Shown here: in pieces, positions 45,905 to 54,457 of the stretch
Numbering within the stretch: the stretch's first letter is position 1
Layout of the letters: each line of letters opens with the position of its first letter
The notes under the pieces: model-generated
Databases searched by the model: none
Seen by the model: only the letters and a program-made list of their open reading frames with translations
What the model was told of the DNA's origin: nothing
Program-made: the position numbers and the translations under genes
NCBI RefSeq assembly: GCF_000526495.1
Contig: NZ_JAGE01000001.1
Coordinates: forward strand, 3,406,001-3,470,000
DNA length: 64,000 nucleotides
Origin: Ruminiclostridium josui JCM 17888
GTDB lineage: Bacteria; Bacillota; Clostridia; Acetivibrionales; DSM-1351
Direction: 5' to 3'

Positions 45905-46501
45905 ATGAAAAATACTAAAGGCAGTATTACTGTTGAAACTTCATTGATTTTTTCTGTAGTTTTTCTAATGTTAGCTGCATTTGTGTACATATTTGTTATT
46001 ATGTATAAATATGTGGAGGTGCAAAGTGTAGCTGATGAAGCTGCAGTAAAGGGAGCTAGGTATTATGTAAATCAGACAGAAGAAAATTACTGCTCATATA
46101 AATTAAATGAACTTTATTGGAGAATTTATGATTCGAATAAGAACAAAAAAGTATCAGACATTAGTGCTTATGTAACCAAAATATTAGACAAGTCTATTTT
46201 TCCCACTGAAAATAAAGTTTCCGTAAATATATATAACAAAATTCTTATGAAAAAACTAAAAATAGAAGTTCATGAGAAATATCCGCTTCCAGTAGGTAAT
46301 ATGTTTGATATTTTTGGGTTATCTCCGGTACTAAATATTAAAGCTATGTCTAATTCACCATTGGATGAAAATGCAGAATTTATAAGAAACATGGATATTG
46401 TGAAAGATATCTATAATTGTGTTCAAAACAGGGATACCAAATGGATTGGAGAGGATTCACAGATAGAAGATATAATCGAAAAACTGTTGAAGAAAAATTA
46501 A
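45905..46501 (+). CDS. TadE-like pseudopilin
   Basis: A 198-residue protein with the TadE N-terminus KGSITVETSLIF: a short basic leader, a cleavable glycine, glutamate at +5 and a hydrophobic helix to about residue 33. The rest is extracellular and polar. TadE-like proteins are minor pilins. It begins 10 bases after flp and ends 10 bases before the DUF5702 gene, so it belongs to the same operon. Confidence 0.78.
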   Translation: MKNTKGSITVETSLIFSVVFLMLAAFVYIFVIMYKYVEVQSVADEAAVKGARYYVNQTEENYCSYKLNELYWRIYDSNKNKKVSDISAYVTKILDKSIFPTENKVSVNIYNKILMKKLKIEVHEKYPLPVGNMFDIFGLSPVLNIKAMSNSPLDENAEFIRNMDIVKDIYNCVQNRDTKWIGEDSQIEDIIEKLLKKN

Positions 46502-46511
46502 AGGAGAAGTT

Positions 46512-48659
46512 ATGGTGGGACATCATAAAACTAAAGGTACAATAACAATATTCTTAAGCATAGTTTTGTCTGCTGTATTTCTGGTTATTGGAACTTTTAC
46601 TGATGGAGCCAGACTCAGGCTTGCTCATTCACATGTGCAAAGGTCAAATAAATCTGCCCTTTCCTCAGTGCTTGCAAATTATAAGAATGAATTAAAAGAT
46701 GAGTATGGACTTTTTGGAGTTTATATTGATGAGGATTCACTAGAGGAAACTTTTGAAGAGTATTTCAGTAAAAACCTTGGAATTGTTGGTGAAGGTAACT
46801 CTATGTACGACTTTATTATAGATGATATTAATCTTGATAGTACATACAGTCTTGAGGATAAAGACGTGTTTGAAAAGCAAATACTTGAGTTCATGAAGTA
46901 CAGGGCACCATACAAACTGGCCACTGAACTTATTGAAAAGGTAAAGGGAATCGACAATATTTCAAAAGGCTCAAAAATATACACTCAGAAAATAAAGACA
47001 GACAAGCAAGCAGCAGAAATAGGAGAAATTCAGCTTTTACTTGAGAGCAAAACAAAGAGAATAAATGAATTAAATTTACCGAACCAATTATCAATTTATA
47101 AAAATGATTTAGAAAGTCAAAATACACTTCTAAATGAAAAAAATAAAAGTTTACAAAATCTCCAAATTGCTTTTAATGTTGAAACAGATAAAAAGCAAAA
47201 ACAAGATATAGAAAATTTAATCAAAAATATACGGGAGGAAATCCAAAGTATAAGTATTGCAAAGGATAATATAAAAAACAGTATTCTTAAGTGTATTAGT
47301 GAATTCAAAACATTAAATTCAGATGCCGTTTCAGAAGCGGATGCTATTATAACTAAGAAAAAAGTACTTGTGGACAGGATTAACCAGGAATCAAAACAAC
47401 TGGAAAAAAGTGAGGATGAAGTACTTGAACTACAAAATTCCTATAAAAACAGCATTGACTATATAAAAAGAATGGTTGAACAAGATAATTCAGAGATGCT
47501 GCTGGAGAGTTTCTATCAAAATATTGAAAATTGCAATAAAATAATAAACTCTACGAATAAAGAGGATGAACTTCTAAAATCCCTTGATAAATTCTCAACA
47601 ATAAACATTGCAAAATACACATATGGTAAAGAACAAGCTGCTTATTCAAAAGATGAAGACAACCGAGAAATAGCTTCTAAAGCACTAAAGGTTGCATTTG
47701 AAATAGATAAAGATTTCAAAAAAATACCATATGACCAACTAGAGTACCTTCCATCCCAAAAATCCGGTTTCAAAGAAGAAGGGCAAGCTCGGACATGGGA
47801 CAGCATGGACTTTGAAGATGAAAGCTGTGGAGTAGATAATTTAAACTATATTACAGATAAAGATAATTTTTTTAGTAACATAGTTAGTAAAATATCTGAA
47901 GAACTTTTCTTGAACGAATACATTATGGGAACATTTAAACATGGTGTACCCATATTAAAAGGTCAGACTGAGAAAGATGCTTATAATTTAAGATCAAAAG
48001 ATAAATCAAAAAGAACATCATTTTTTAGAATTTTTGAGGTAGAGTACATAATAAACGGTCATAGAGATGAAGCTGTAAATTCAATGTTAACAAAATCAGA
48101 AATAATGGCAATAAGATTAATTGCAAATGTCTTGCATATATATACTGACAATTCAAAATCTACAAGGGTTACAGCTCTTGCAGCAGCATTAAGCTCTTGG
48201 TGTGCCGGTCTGTCAACACCGTTTATTCAAACAATGCTTACTCTGTCATGGGCTACTTTTGAGTCTTTGTATGATATTAACTTACTTGAAAAAGGAGGAA
48301 AAGTTCCATTGTTTAAGACAAATAATCAATGGATAACGGACATTTCCGGAGCTGTTATAAAAAAAGAAGTGAATAAAGCTGACAATGATACCTTGTGCCT
48401 TAGTTATCATGATTACTTAAAAATATTTCTTGTGGCTATGAATAAGGATAAAAAGCTTTCAAGAGTACAGGATATTGTTAAGCTAAACACAAGTGTTAAA
48501 AATCCGGGTTTTCTTTTAAATGATTGCAAAGTTTTCATAAAAGCTGATACTAAAGTTTCAATAAAAAATCTATTTTTAGCATTTCCAATGTTTACTGCTG
48601 ATACCAGAAGAAATATTAGTAGAACTTATATTAGTGAAAGTATGTATCTTGGATACTAA
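46512..48659 (+). CDS. DUF5702 protein of the tad locus (large TadG/TadE-like surface protein)
   Basis: A 715-residue protein. The N-terminus has KGTITIFLSIVLSAVFLVIGTFTDGARL, a basic leader and one membrane helix, like minor pilins of Tad loci. A long coiled-coil region rich in Lys, Glu, Asn and Gln covers about residues 165-330, followed by a domain of mixed structure. Only the N-terminus is membrane-inserted, so most of the protein should lie outside the cell. AAGGAG precedes the ATG. The role is inferred from context only: a structural or adhesive minor component. Confidence 0.7.
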   Translation: MVGHHKTKGTITIFLSIVLSAVFLVIGTFTDGARLRLAHSHVQRSNKSALSSVLANYKNELKDEYGLFGVYIDEDSLEETFEEYFSKNLGIVGEGNSMYDFIIDDINLDSTYSLEDKDVFEKQILEFMKYRAPYKLATELIEKVKGIDNISKGSKIYTQKIKTDKQAAEIGEIQLLLESKTKRINELNLPNQLSIYKNDLESQNTLLNEKNKSLQNLQIAFNVETDKKQKQDIENLIKNIREEIQSISIAKDNIKNSILKCISEFKTLNSDAVSEADAIITKKKVLVDRINQESKQLEKSEDEVLELQNSYKNSIDYIKRMVEQDNSEMLLESFYQNIENCNKIINSTNKEDELLKSLDKFSTINIAKYTYGKEQAAYSKDEDNREIASKALKVAFEIDKDFKKIPYDQLEYLPSQKSGFKEEGQARTWDSMDFEDESCGVDNLNYITDKDNFFSNIVSKISEELFLNEYIMGTFKHGVPILKGQTEKDAYNLRSKDKSKRTSFFRIFEVEYIINGHRDEAVNSMLTKSEIMAIRLIANVLHIYTDNSKSTRVTALAAALSSWCAGLSTPFIQTMLTLSWATFESLYDINLLEKGGKVPLFKTNNQWITDISGAVIKKEVNKADNDTLCLSYHDYLKIFLVAMNKDKKLSRVQDIVKLNTSVKNPGFLLNDCKVFIKADTKVSIKNLFLAFPMFTADTRRNISRTYISESMYLGY

Positions 48660-48671
48660 GGGGGGCTTTGT

Positions 48672-49733
48672 CTGAAGAGGAAAGGGATAGGGGACAGAGG
48701 GGCCATTACAGTGGAAGCTGCTATTTGTTTGCCATTTTTTATAATGGTCGTAATTTTATTTGTTTTCTTAATAAAGGCATATTTTGCACATGAGATAATT
48801 CAGCATGCTATATCAGGGGCTTGTAATGAAATGAGTGTATACAGCCTCATATATTATAGTACAAATGCAGAGGATTTGATTGGAGGAGTAGAAAAATTCA
48901 TTAATTCCGAAAAAGTAAGTGATGAACTTGAAAATACAGAGCTTTTACATTATATCAGAGAATTTGGAAAGGATGTGAAGGATTACCTCCGGGCACAGGC
49001 TGTACTGGTTCCCATAACTAAAATTCTTGTAAGGGAATATCTTGGTACTTCGTCAGATAGAGCAGATATAAAACTTAAAAATTTAAATCTTACTGATGGG
49101 TTAGAGGGAATTGACTTTACTCAAAGTAAATTCCTTGATGATGGTAGAAGTATAGATATTGTTGCTGAATATGAGTTGGAATTTCCGTTTCTTACACAAT
49201 TACTGCCCGGGATTAAAATAACTCAGACTGCCTCTGCTTGTGTTTGGGCAGGGGAAGATGGCGTAAGTTCATTAAAAGGTGATAGTGAAGAAAATGAACA
49301 ATGCGTATGGGATTTGGAAAATATCAAAAGAGGTCGAGAAATACGCAGACTTCAAGGAGCAAATCTGCCTTTTAATTTTCCTGTAATATCAAAATATGAT
49401 AATGGAATAGCTACTAGTATTAAAAGCCTTAATCTTGATGAACTATATTACCATAACACAGATAATCTTCAAAGTAAGGTAAAGGGGTATATCAAAAAAC
49501 TTCAAGAGTTTAATGGAGGAAAAAGAGGTTCTGTCACAATAGACGGTAGCCAAATATATAAGAAAGAACTGATATTGGTGGTGCCAGAAACAAATATTAC
49601 TAGTGCTCAATTGCAAACTTTGAATAAATGTATAGATATTGCCGAAGAGAATGGGATAAGATTAAAAATTGTAAAGGCATATGGTAAACAAAATAATTCA
49701 AAAAATGGGGTGGATAATGGAAAGGCAAATTGA
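48672..49733 (+). CDS. TadE-like pseudopilin with an unusual start
   Basis: The conserved TadE leader GAITVEAAI begins upstream of the only standard start codon, GTG at 48711, which is the Val of that motif. The frame is open back to 48660, where it meets an in-frame stop, and contains no ATG, GTG or TTG before 48711. A CTG at 48672 would give the expected leader LKRKGIGDRG and has GGGGGG 6 bases before it, so a CTG start is proposed. The GTG at 48711 (with GAGGGG 8 bases upstream) is the conservative alternative. One membrane helix is followed by about 300 extracellular residues. Confidence 0.6.
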   Translation: MKRKGIGDRGAITVEAAICLPFFIMVVILFVFLIKAYFAHEIIQHAISGACNEMSVYSLIYYSTNAEDLIGGVEKFINSEKVSDELENTELLHYIREFGKDVKDYLRAQAVLVPITKILVREYLGTSSDRADIKLKNLNLTDGLEGIDFTQSKFLDDGRSIDIVAEYELEFPFLTQLLPGIKITQTASACVWAGEDGVSSLKGDSEENEQCVWDLENIKRGREIRRLQGANLPFNFPVISKYDNGIATSIKSLNLDELYYHNTDNLQSKVKGYIKKLQEFNGGKRGSVTIDGSQIYKKELILVVPETNITSAQLQTLNKCIDIAEENGIRLKIVKAYGKQNNSKNGVDNGKAN

Positions 49734-50262
49734 GACAAAAAAATTAAAATTAGCAGCATCTATAATTTGCACAGTAATATGGATATTAGGGACTATTGTA
49801 ACAGTATTCTTTATTAATAAGTCCAAGGTGGCAGTTGCCATAGAAGTACTATTGGTTGTTCAGCTTTTGGCAGCACTCTGGGATATAAACAGCATGACAA
49901 TTCCTGTTAAAATTACTGTTCCGGCAATTTTAACAGGTGTTGGTATTATGGCTTTGACAGGGCGAATTTTAGAAGGAATGGCAGCTTTAACTATTTCATT
50001 TATAATCATGAAGCTTTTGGCTGTCATATCCCGAAATCAGATTGGTGGTGGAGATGTTGCAATCATGACTGTAACAGGACTGTATACCGGAATAAGCACT
50101 TTAATTTCCATACTTTTTACATCTGTAACTTTAGCAGGAATATTTTCTGCAATTTTTATTGTAAGTCGTAAAGCTCATAAGAAAATGGAGATACCTTTTG
50201 CTCCGTTTATACTTTCTGCAACAGTATTATTGATTTTAATAGGTTATGTAAAATATTTATAA
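49717..50262 (+). CDS. A24-type prepilin peptidase, first copy in the tad locus
   Basis: A 181-residue, six-helix membrane protease. The two catalytic aspartates are D56 in LWDINSMTIP and D113 in QIGGGDVAIM. Like TadV/CpaA proteins it lacks the N-terminal methylase domain of PilD. The start at 49717 follows GGGGTGG and overlaps the previous gene by 17 bases; earlier in-frame ATGs at 49681 and 49705 are less likely. It probably matures Flp and the TadE-like prepilins. A second A24 peptidase lies at 51734. Confidence 0.8.
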   Translation: MERQIETKKLKLAASIICTVIWILGTIVTVFFINKSKVAVAIEVLLVVQLLAALWDINSMTIPVKITVPAILTGVGIMALTGRILEGMAALTISFIIMKLLAVISRNQIGGGDVAIMTVTGLYTGISTLISILFTSVTLAGIFSAIFIVSRKAHKKMEIPFAPFILSATVLLILIGYVKYL

Positions 50263-50288
50263 ATAAAAAACTGTCGGGGTGATATAAA

Positions 50289-51698
50289 TTGATTGATATG
50301 ATTGAACAAAATTACGGCATTCATTATGATAACGATTCAACGGCTAATTACCTGGTTTTAAGTTCTGTAAACAATAGTAAATTAATAGACTATCAGGTCC
50401 AAATGCTACTGAATAACAGGATTCATGGACTTTTGGACTTTCATATAAACTCTGTTGGCAATCAAACAAATTGTTTTTATGATATTACTTCAAAATGTAC
50501 TCTTGTTAACATAATGAACCGTAAAAGGTATAACCGCTACGAATTTTTGATAACAATGCTAATGATTACAAAAAGTATAATAGGAATTAAGAATTATTTA
50601 TTAAATACTGATAACATACTTTTGGATGAAAATTACATTTATGTAGACCCTGAAACAATGAACTTATTTTTTGCATATTTACCTTTTGAAAATAACACAA
50701 ATGATGTTAAAACGTTTTTACTAAATATGATTATAAAACTAGTTAAGTTTCAAGAAGAAGACTGCGATAATTATATACAAAGAATTTTGGAAAACATAAA
50801 AAGTGAAATGTTTAATATAATCCGTCTGAAAGAATTATTGGAAAACCTACTGGGTCAGGATATTAAAAAAAATACATCAAATGAAATTATAGATATATCA
50901 GATATTGCAGATAAGACAGCAGTTGAAAAGCCAAAATCCCCAATTAAAAGAGGTGAGGTCAAAATACCGAATTTACCTACCAAAGAATTTTCCAATGTAG
51001 ATGTAAACATAAAATCTAAAGCTCCATTGAAATTATTCAGTAAAATAAACCTTACCTCAATAATAATTCAACCTGTCCTCATAATAATTTTTGTTATAAT
51101 TTTATCAAGTAATTTTGTGAGAATGTCGGAAAACCCAAAAATCACTGCAATAATTTTGACATTAATCTTTATAGGAATAGATGTTCTTGCAATACGTATT
51201 TTAAACGAGAAAAAAGAAGAAAGTAGTGAAAGTTATAAACCTTTAAAATACATTACAGAAAAAATGCGTGAAAACGGTTTTGTACCTGCTAAGCAGATAC
51301 CTAAAGATAAGGATAATAAAAACTGTGAAGAAACAACATATATAGAAAAAGAAAACTACAATAGCGGTGAAACTGTTATTCTTAGACAAAGCCAGCCTCA
51401 AGACACGCCATTTTTGCAAGAAAGAGATGGAGGGAATATTATCAAAGTTGACAGAAACAGTATTTTAATAGGTAGAATGGGAAGTTTTGTAGACTATATA
51501 ATTGATAATAATGCAGTAGGCAAGGTTCATGCTGAGATTTTGAAGGAAGATGATTCATACTTTATTATGGATTGTAGTTCGAAAAATGGAACTTATTTGA
51601 ATGATGACAGAATAAAGCCAAATACAAAAATCAAAGTTAACAATAATGACATTATACGATTTGCAAACAAGGAATATACTTTTATAATTCCGTATTAG
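50289..51698 (+). CDS. FHA-domain protein with N-terminal DUF6382-like region
   Basis: A 469-residue protein. The N-terminal part (about 1-190) resembles DUF6382, a region found in Firmicutes FHA proteins. Two membrane segments lie near 255-300, and a C-terminal forkhead-associated domain covers about 395-469, with ILIGR, NNAVGKVHAEI and SSKNGTYLND, the phosphothreonine-binding loop residues. The TTG start has GGGGTGAT 5 bases upstream. In the tad locus it may link pilus assembly or localisation to Ser/Thr phosphorylation; the partner kinase is not in the window. Confidence 0.8.
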   Translation: MIDMIEQNYGIHYDNDSTANYLVLSSVNNSKLIDYQVQMLLNNRIHGLLDFHINSVGNQTNCFYDITSKCTLVNIMNRKRYNRYEFLITMLMITKSIIGIKNYLLNTDNILLDENYIYVDPETMNLFFAYLPFENNTNDVKTFLLNMIIKLVKFQEEDCDNYIQRILENIKSEMFNIIRLKELLENLLGQDIKKNTSNEIIDISDIADKTAVEKPKSPIKRGEVKIPNLPTKEFSNVDVNIKSKAPLKLFSKINLTSIIIQPVLIIIFVIILSSNFVRMSENPKITAIILTLIFIGIDVLAIRILNEKKEESSESYKPLKYITEKMRENGFVPAKQIPKDKDNKNCEETTYIEKENYNSGETVILRQSQPQDTPFLQERDGGNIIKVDRNSILIGRMGSFVDYIIDNNAVGKVHAEILKEDDSYFIMDCSSKNGTYLNDDRIKPNTKIKVNNNDIIRFANKEYTFIIPY

Positions 51699-51733
51699 TA
51701 GTTAAAATAAATATTAAAGAAAATGGTTATTAC

Positions 51734-52237
51734 ATGATTAAATACATTATTTTGTTTATAATTTTACTTCTTTCAGTATTGAGTGACCTAAAATCATCAA
51801 AAATCAGAAATATATATACAGTGTCAGCCATTATTGCTGGATTTACAATTAATACTTACTCATTAGGTATACATGGTTTCAAGGAAAGTATGATAGGCAG
51901 TATTATTCCGGTAGTGATATTAGCAATATTCTTTTATGCAAGGCTCATAGGTGCTGGGGATATAAAGCTTTACTCGAGTATTGGAGCTATTTTTGGAATA
52001 GAATTTGTAATTATGGCAGCAGCGTACTCTTTTTTGATTTGCGGTTTATATTCATTGGCTACGTTATGCATAAAAAGGAGAGTTCTAAGCACATTTGCTC
52101 CATTTTTTAGGGAAATAAAACTATGTTTTATGACACAGAGTATTTCATGTTTTGAAAATAAAACAACCCATACAATTGTTAGAATGTCTCCTTCAATTGC
52201 AGCGGGTTGTATATTTCAGATATTATTAACTTTATAA
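51734..52237 (+). CDS. A24-type prepilin peptidase, second copy (TadV/CpaA-like)
   Basis: A 167-residue membrane aspartic protease. Catalytic aspartates are D18 in LSDLKSSKI and D76 in IGAGDIKLY, which fit the CpaA/TadV pattern closely. It is the last gene of the pilus locus. Its final 6 bases overlap the end of the convergent patatin gene. Why the locus carries two A24 peptidases is unclear; each may serve a different set of prepilins. Confidence 0.85.
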   Translation: MIKYIILFIILLLSVLSDLKSSKIRNIYTVSAIIAGFTINTYSLGIHGFKESMIGSIIPVVILAIFFYARLIGAGDIKLYSSIGAIFGIEFVIMAAAYSFLICGLYSLATLCIKRRVLSTFAPFFREIKLCFMTQSISCFENKTTHTIVRMSPSIAAGCIFQILLTL

Positions 52238-53101
52238 TGAGGAGAAATTGCTACATTCTCTACAAAGATGAATTAATTCAGAGTATTTTTCTTCGGCATC
52301 TTTATACCCTTCAGCATAGAGCTTTTTAAGATTTTCAGGATTTCTTTCAAACCTTGAGATTTTAACTGGCTTTTTAGGCCTGATAATCACGGCTTTATTT
52401 TCTTTCTCCAATTTTTCTGCTAACTTAATACTTTCATTATAATGAATGTGTCTGTTTTTAATTGCTTCTGAAAGATTAGGGTAATTTTTTAGCTTAAGTT
52501 TACACAGGGGATACAATCTATTTGGTTTTTTCTCATATCCTTTATGTCTGGTAAGAACAATAACATGTTTGTCAAATCCATTATTGACTGAGTATTGGAT
52601 AGGAATTGAATCAGAAGGACCCCCGTCAACTAGTTTTCTTCCATCAACTTCAACTATGGGAGAAAGTAAAGGAATAGAACTGGAAGCTCTTACATAAACG
52701 TCGTCAACTCTCATATCTTTAACGAGAGAATAATAACTCTTTCCTGTTTCACAATCAGTAGAAACAACTGTTAGTTTGCAATCGGAGTTTTTAAATTTAT
52801 CGTAATCAAAAGGAATAAGCTTATTAGGAATATCATCAAAAAGAAAATCCATATTAAAAATAGAACCTCTTGTAAAAAGCCCCATAATACTAACATAACG
52901 ATTGTCGTTACAATACCCTGCATTAATCTCAAGATTTCTGCCTCGCTGCCCAGTTATGTAAGAAACGGAATTGCAGGCTCCTGCTGATACTCCTACAATG
53001 TCTTTAAAAAACATTTTATGGTCAAGAAAGAAGTCCAAAACACCTGCAGTATACAACCCGCGCATACCTCCGCCTTCAAGAATTAAATTTACTCTAGCCA
53101 T
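52232..53101 (-). CDS. Patatin-like phospholipase
   Basis: A 289-residue serine hydrolase of the patatin/RssA family. The oxyanion segment GGGMRG lies at residues 10-15, the nucleophile elbow GVSAG at 37-41 (Ser39), and the catalytic aspartate in DGGPSDS near 158. These enzymes release fatty acids from phospholipids or related esters at the inner membrane face. No signal peptide is visible. It is transcribed alone, tail to tail with the tad locus. Confidence 0.88.
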   Translation of the reverse strand: MARVNLILEGGGMRGLYTAGVLDFFLDHKMFFKDIVGVSAGACNSVSYITGQRGRNLEINAGYCNDNRYVSIMGLFTRGSIFNMDFLFDDIPNKLIPFDYDKFKNSDCKLTVVSTDCETGKSYYSLVKDMRVDDVYVRASSSIPLLSPIVEVDGRKLVDGGPSDSIPIQYSVNNGFDKHVIVLTRHKGYEKKPNRLYPLCKLKLKNYPNLSEAIKNRHIHYNESIKLAEKLEKENKAVIIRPKKPVKISRFERNPENLKKLYAEGYKDAEEKYSELIHLCRECSNFSSL

Positions 53102-53295
53102 TAATGTATTACACTCCTTATATTTCCATGCTTTTTAAAGAATTATATCTCTTTTCCCTGTTTGATTCAATGCAACAATTTTATATTATAATCATATATC
53201 CCAAAAATGTACTTTAAAAATAATAGCTGATATAATTAATAAAAAAGAAGTTTATGTAAAAAATAGGTTTTAAATTTATACAGGAGGTTTATTCT

Positions 53296-53712
53296 ATGAA
53301 ATCTTTCAGAAAAGAGTTATTTTTTAATATACCACGAAGAAGAGCTTATATAAATATAACACACCAGGTTCAGCAGTGTATTGATGAAAGCGGCATTAAA
53401 GAAGGAATGGTTTTGGTTAATGCAATGAACATTACTGCAAGTGTTTTTATAAATGATGACGAAGCGGGGCTTCATGCCGATTTTGAAAAATGGCTTGAAA
53501 AACTTGCGCCTGAAAAACCTTATAGTCAATATAGCCATAACGGTTATGAAGACAATGCAGATGCACATTTAAAGAGGCAAATAATGGGGAGAGAAGCAGT
53601 TATAGCAATTACTAACGGCAAGTTGGATTTTGGAACATGGGAACAGATTTTTTATGGCGAGTATGACGGAAAGAGAGAAAAAAGAGTACTTGTGAAAATT
53701 ATCGGAGAATAA
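53296..53712 (+). CDS. YjbQ-family protein (UPF0047, secondary thiamine-phosphate synthase)
   Basis: A 138-residue member of the YjbQ family, with the conserved blocks [32 protein letters not shown] and [13 protein letters not shown]. Family proteins show weak thiamine-phosphate synthase activity; the true role is unsettled. In related proteins the first histidine motif reads HTTA or HITA, whereas here the same place is [11 protein letters not shown], so the histidine is replaced by asparagine. AGGAGG precedes the ATG. It stands alone. Confidence 0.82.
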   Translation: MKSFRKELFFNIPRRRAYINITHQVQQCIDESGIKEGMVLVNAMNITASVFINDDEAGLHADFEKWLEKLAPEKPYSQYSHNGYEDNADAHLKRQIMGREAVIAITNGKLDFGTWEQIFYGEYDGKREKRVLVKIIGE

Positions 53713-53779
53713 AAAATTCTTGAAAGAGACATTTTCAACTGATAACTTGCTGGGAATAAACAGTTTGCAATATATTCAG

Positions 53780-53890
53780 TTAGTGTTGTGCCGGGTGAAA
53801 TTACTGACGGAAGGTGTAATAACCGCATAAGTCCTAAAAATAGGTTGCTGGCAAAGCTTTCCGTCAGTGCACATTCGGAGTTAACAGGCT
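53780..53890. other. Structured non-coding element with a multi-hairpin arrangement
   Basis: ACTGACGGAA (53803-53812) and TTCCGTCAGT (53859-53868) form a perfect 10-bp stem enclosing three small hairpins: GGTGTAATAACC, CCTAAAAATAGG (53832-53843) and TTGCTGGCAA. Outer bases CCG/CGG may extend the stem. It lies between the ends of the YjbQ gene and the convergent dCMP deaminase, so it has no obvious gene to control. It matches no RNA family I know; it could be a small RNA, a large terminator or a remnant of a mobile element. Confidence 0.35.
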
Positions 53891-53899
53891 CTGGCTTTT

Positions 53900-54385
53900 T
53901 CAAAATGTTAAGGTTATTTCTTTAATATCAGTTTCCAATTTTCTAAATACAACACCTGCTTTATCAAACATCCTTTTGGATGCTTTAACACTATCTGTAT
54001 CAGCATATTTATCGCTTAAGTAGATTACTTCCCTTATACCTGATTGAATTATAGCCTTTGCACATTCGTTACAGGGAAAGAGGGCGGTATAAATTTTACT
54101 GCCTTCAAGTGAAACTCCTCTGTTATTTAGAATTGCATTAAGTTCAGCATGTACGACATAAGGATATTTGGTACAAAGAATATTTCCTTCTCTTTCCCAT
54201 GGAAATTCATCATCAGAACATCCAAAGGGGAATCCGTTATAACCAACACTTAAAATTCTGTTATTTTTCCCGTCAACAATACAAGAACCAACTGGAGTAG
54301 ATGGGTCTTTGCTTCTTTTCCCGGATAAAACGGCTATTCCCATAAAATATTCGTCCCAGCTAATATAGTCAGTTCTTTTACTCAT
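53900..54385 (-). CDS. dCMP deaminase (ComEB-like cytidine/deoxycytidylate deaminase)
   Basis: A 161-residue zinc deaminase that converts dCMP to dUMP for dTTP synthesis. The zinc ligands are in HAELNAI (near residue 79) and PCNEC (near 104-108). A conserved GYNGFP segment follows the first beta-strand, and the length suits the ComE operon protein 2 family. AGGAG precedes the ATG. No competence genes lie next to it. Confidence 0.9.
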   Translation of the reverse strand: MSKRTDYISWDEYFMGIAVLSGKRSKDPSTPVGSCIVDGKNNRILSVGYNGFPFGCSDDEFPWEREGNILCTKYPYVVHAELNAILNNRGVSLEGSKIYTALFPCNECAKAIIQSGIREVIYLSDKYADTDSVKASKRMFDKAGVVFRKLETDIKEITLTF

Positions 54386-54457
54386 GATAAATATCTCCTT
54401 TGGCTTATTTTATATTATTTAATTATATAATAATTGTTAACTGAAAGATAAGATAGA

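Noticed and set aside
53815..53845. 16S rRNA fragment suggested by AATAACCGCATAAG
   Set aside because: The match to the 16S TAATACCGCATAA segment is short and interrupted, and the flanks do not resemble 16S.
53803..53868. tRNA gene suggested by the cloverleaf-like folding
   Set aside because: It lacks the T-arm GTTCGAAT-type sequence, a 7-base anticodon loop and a 7-bp acceptor stem in the right register.
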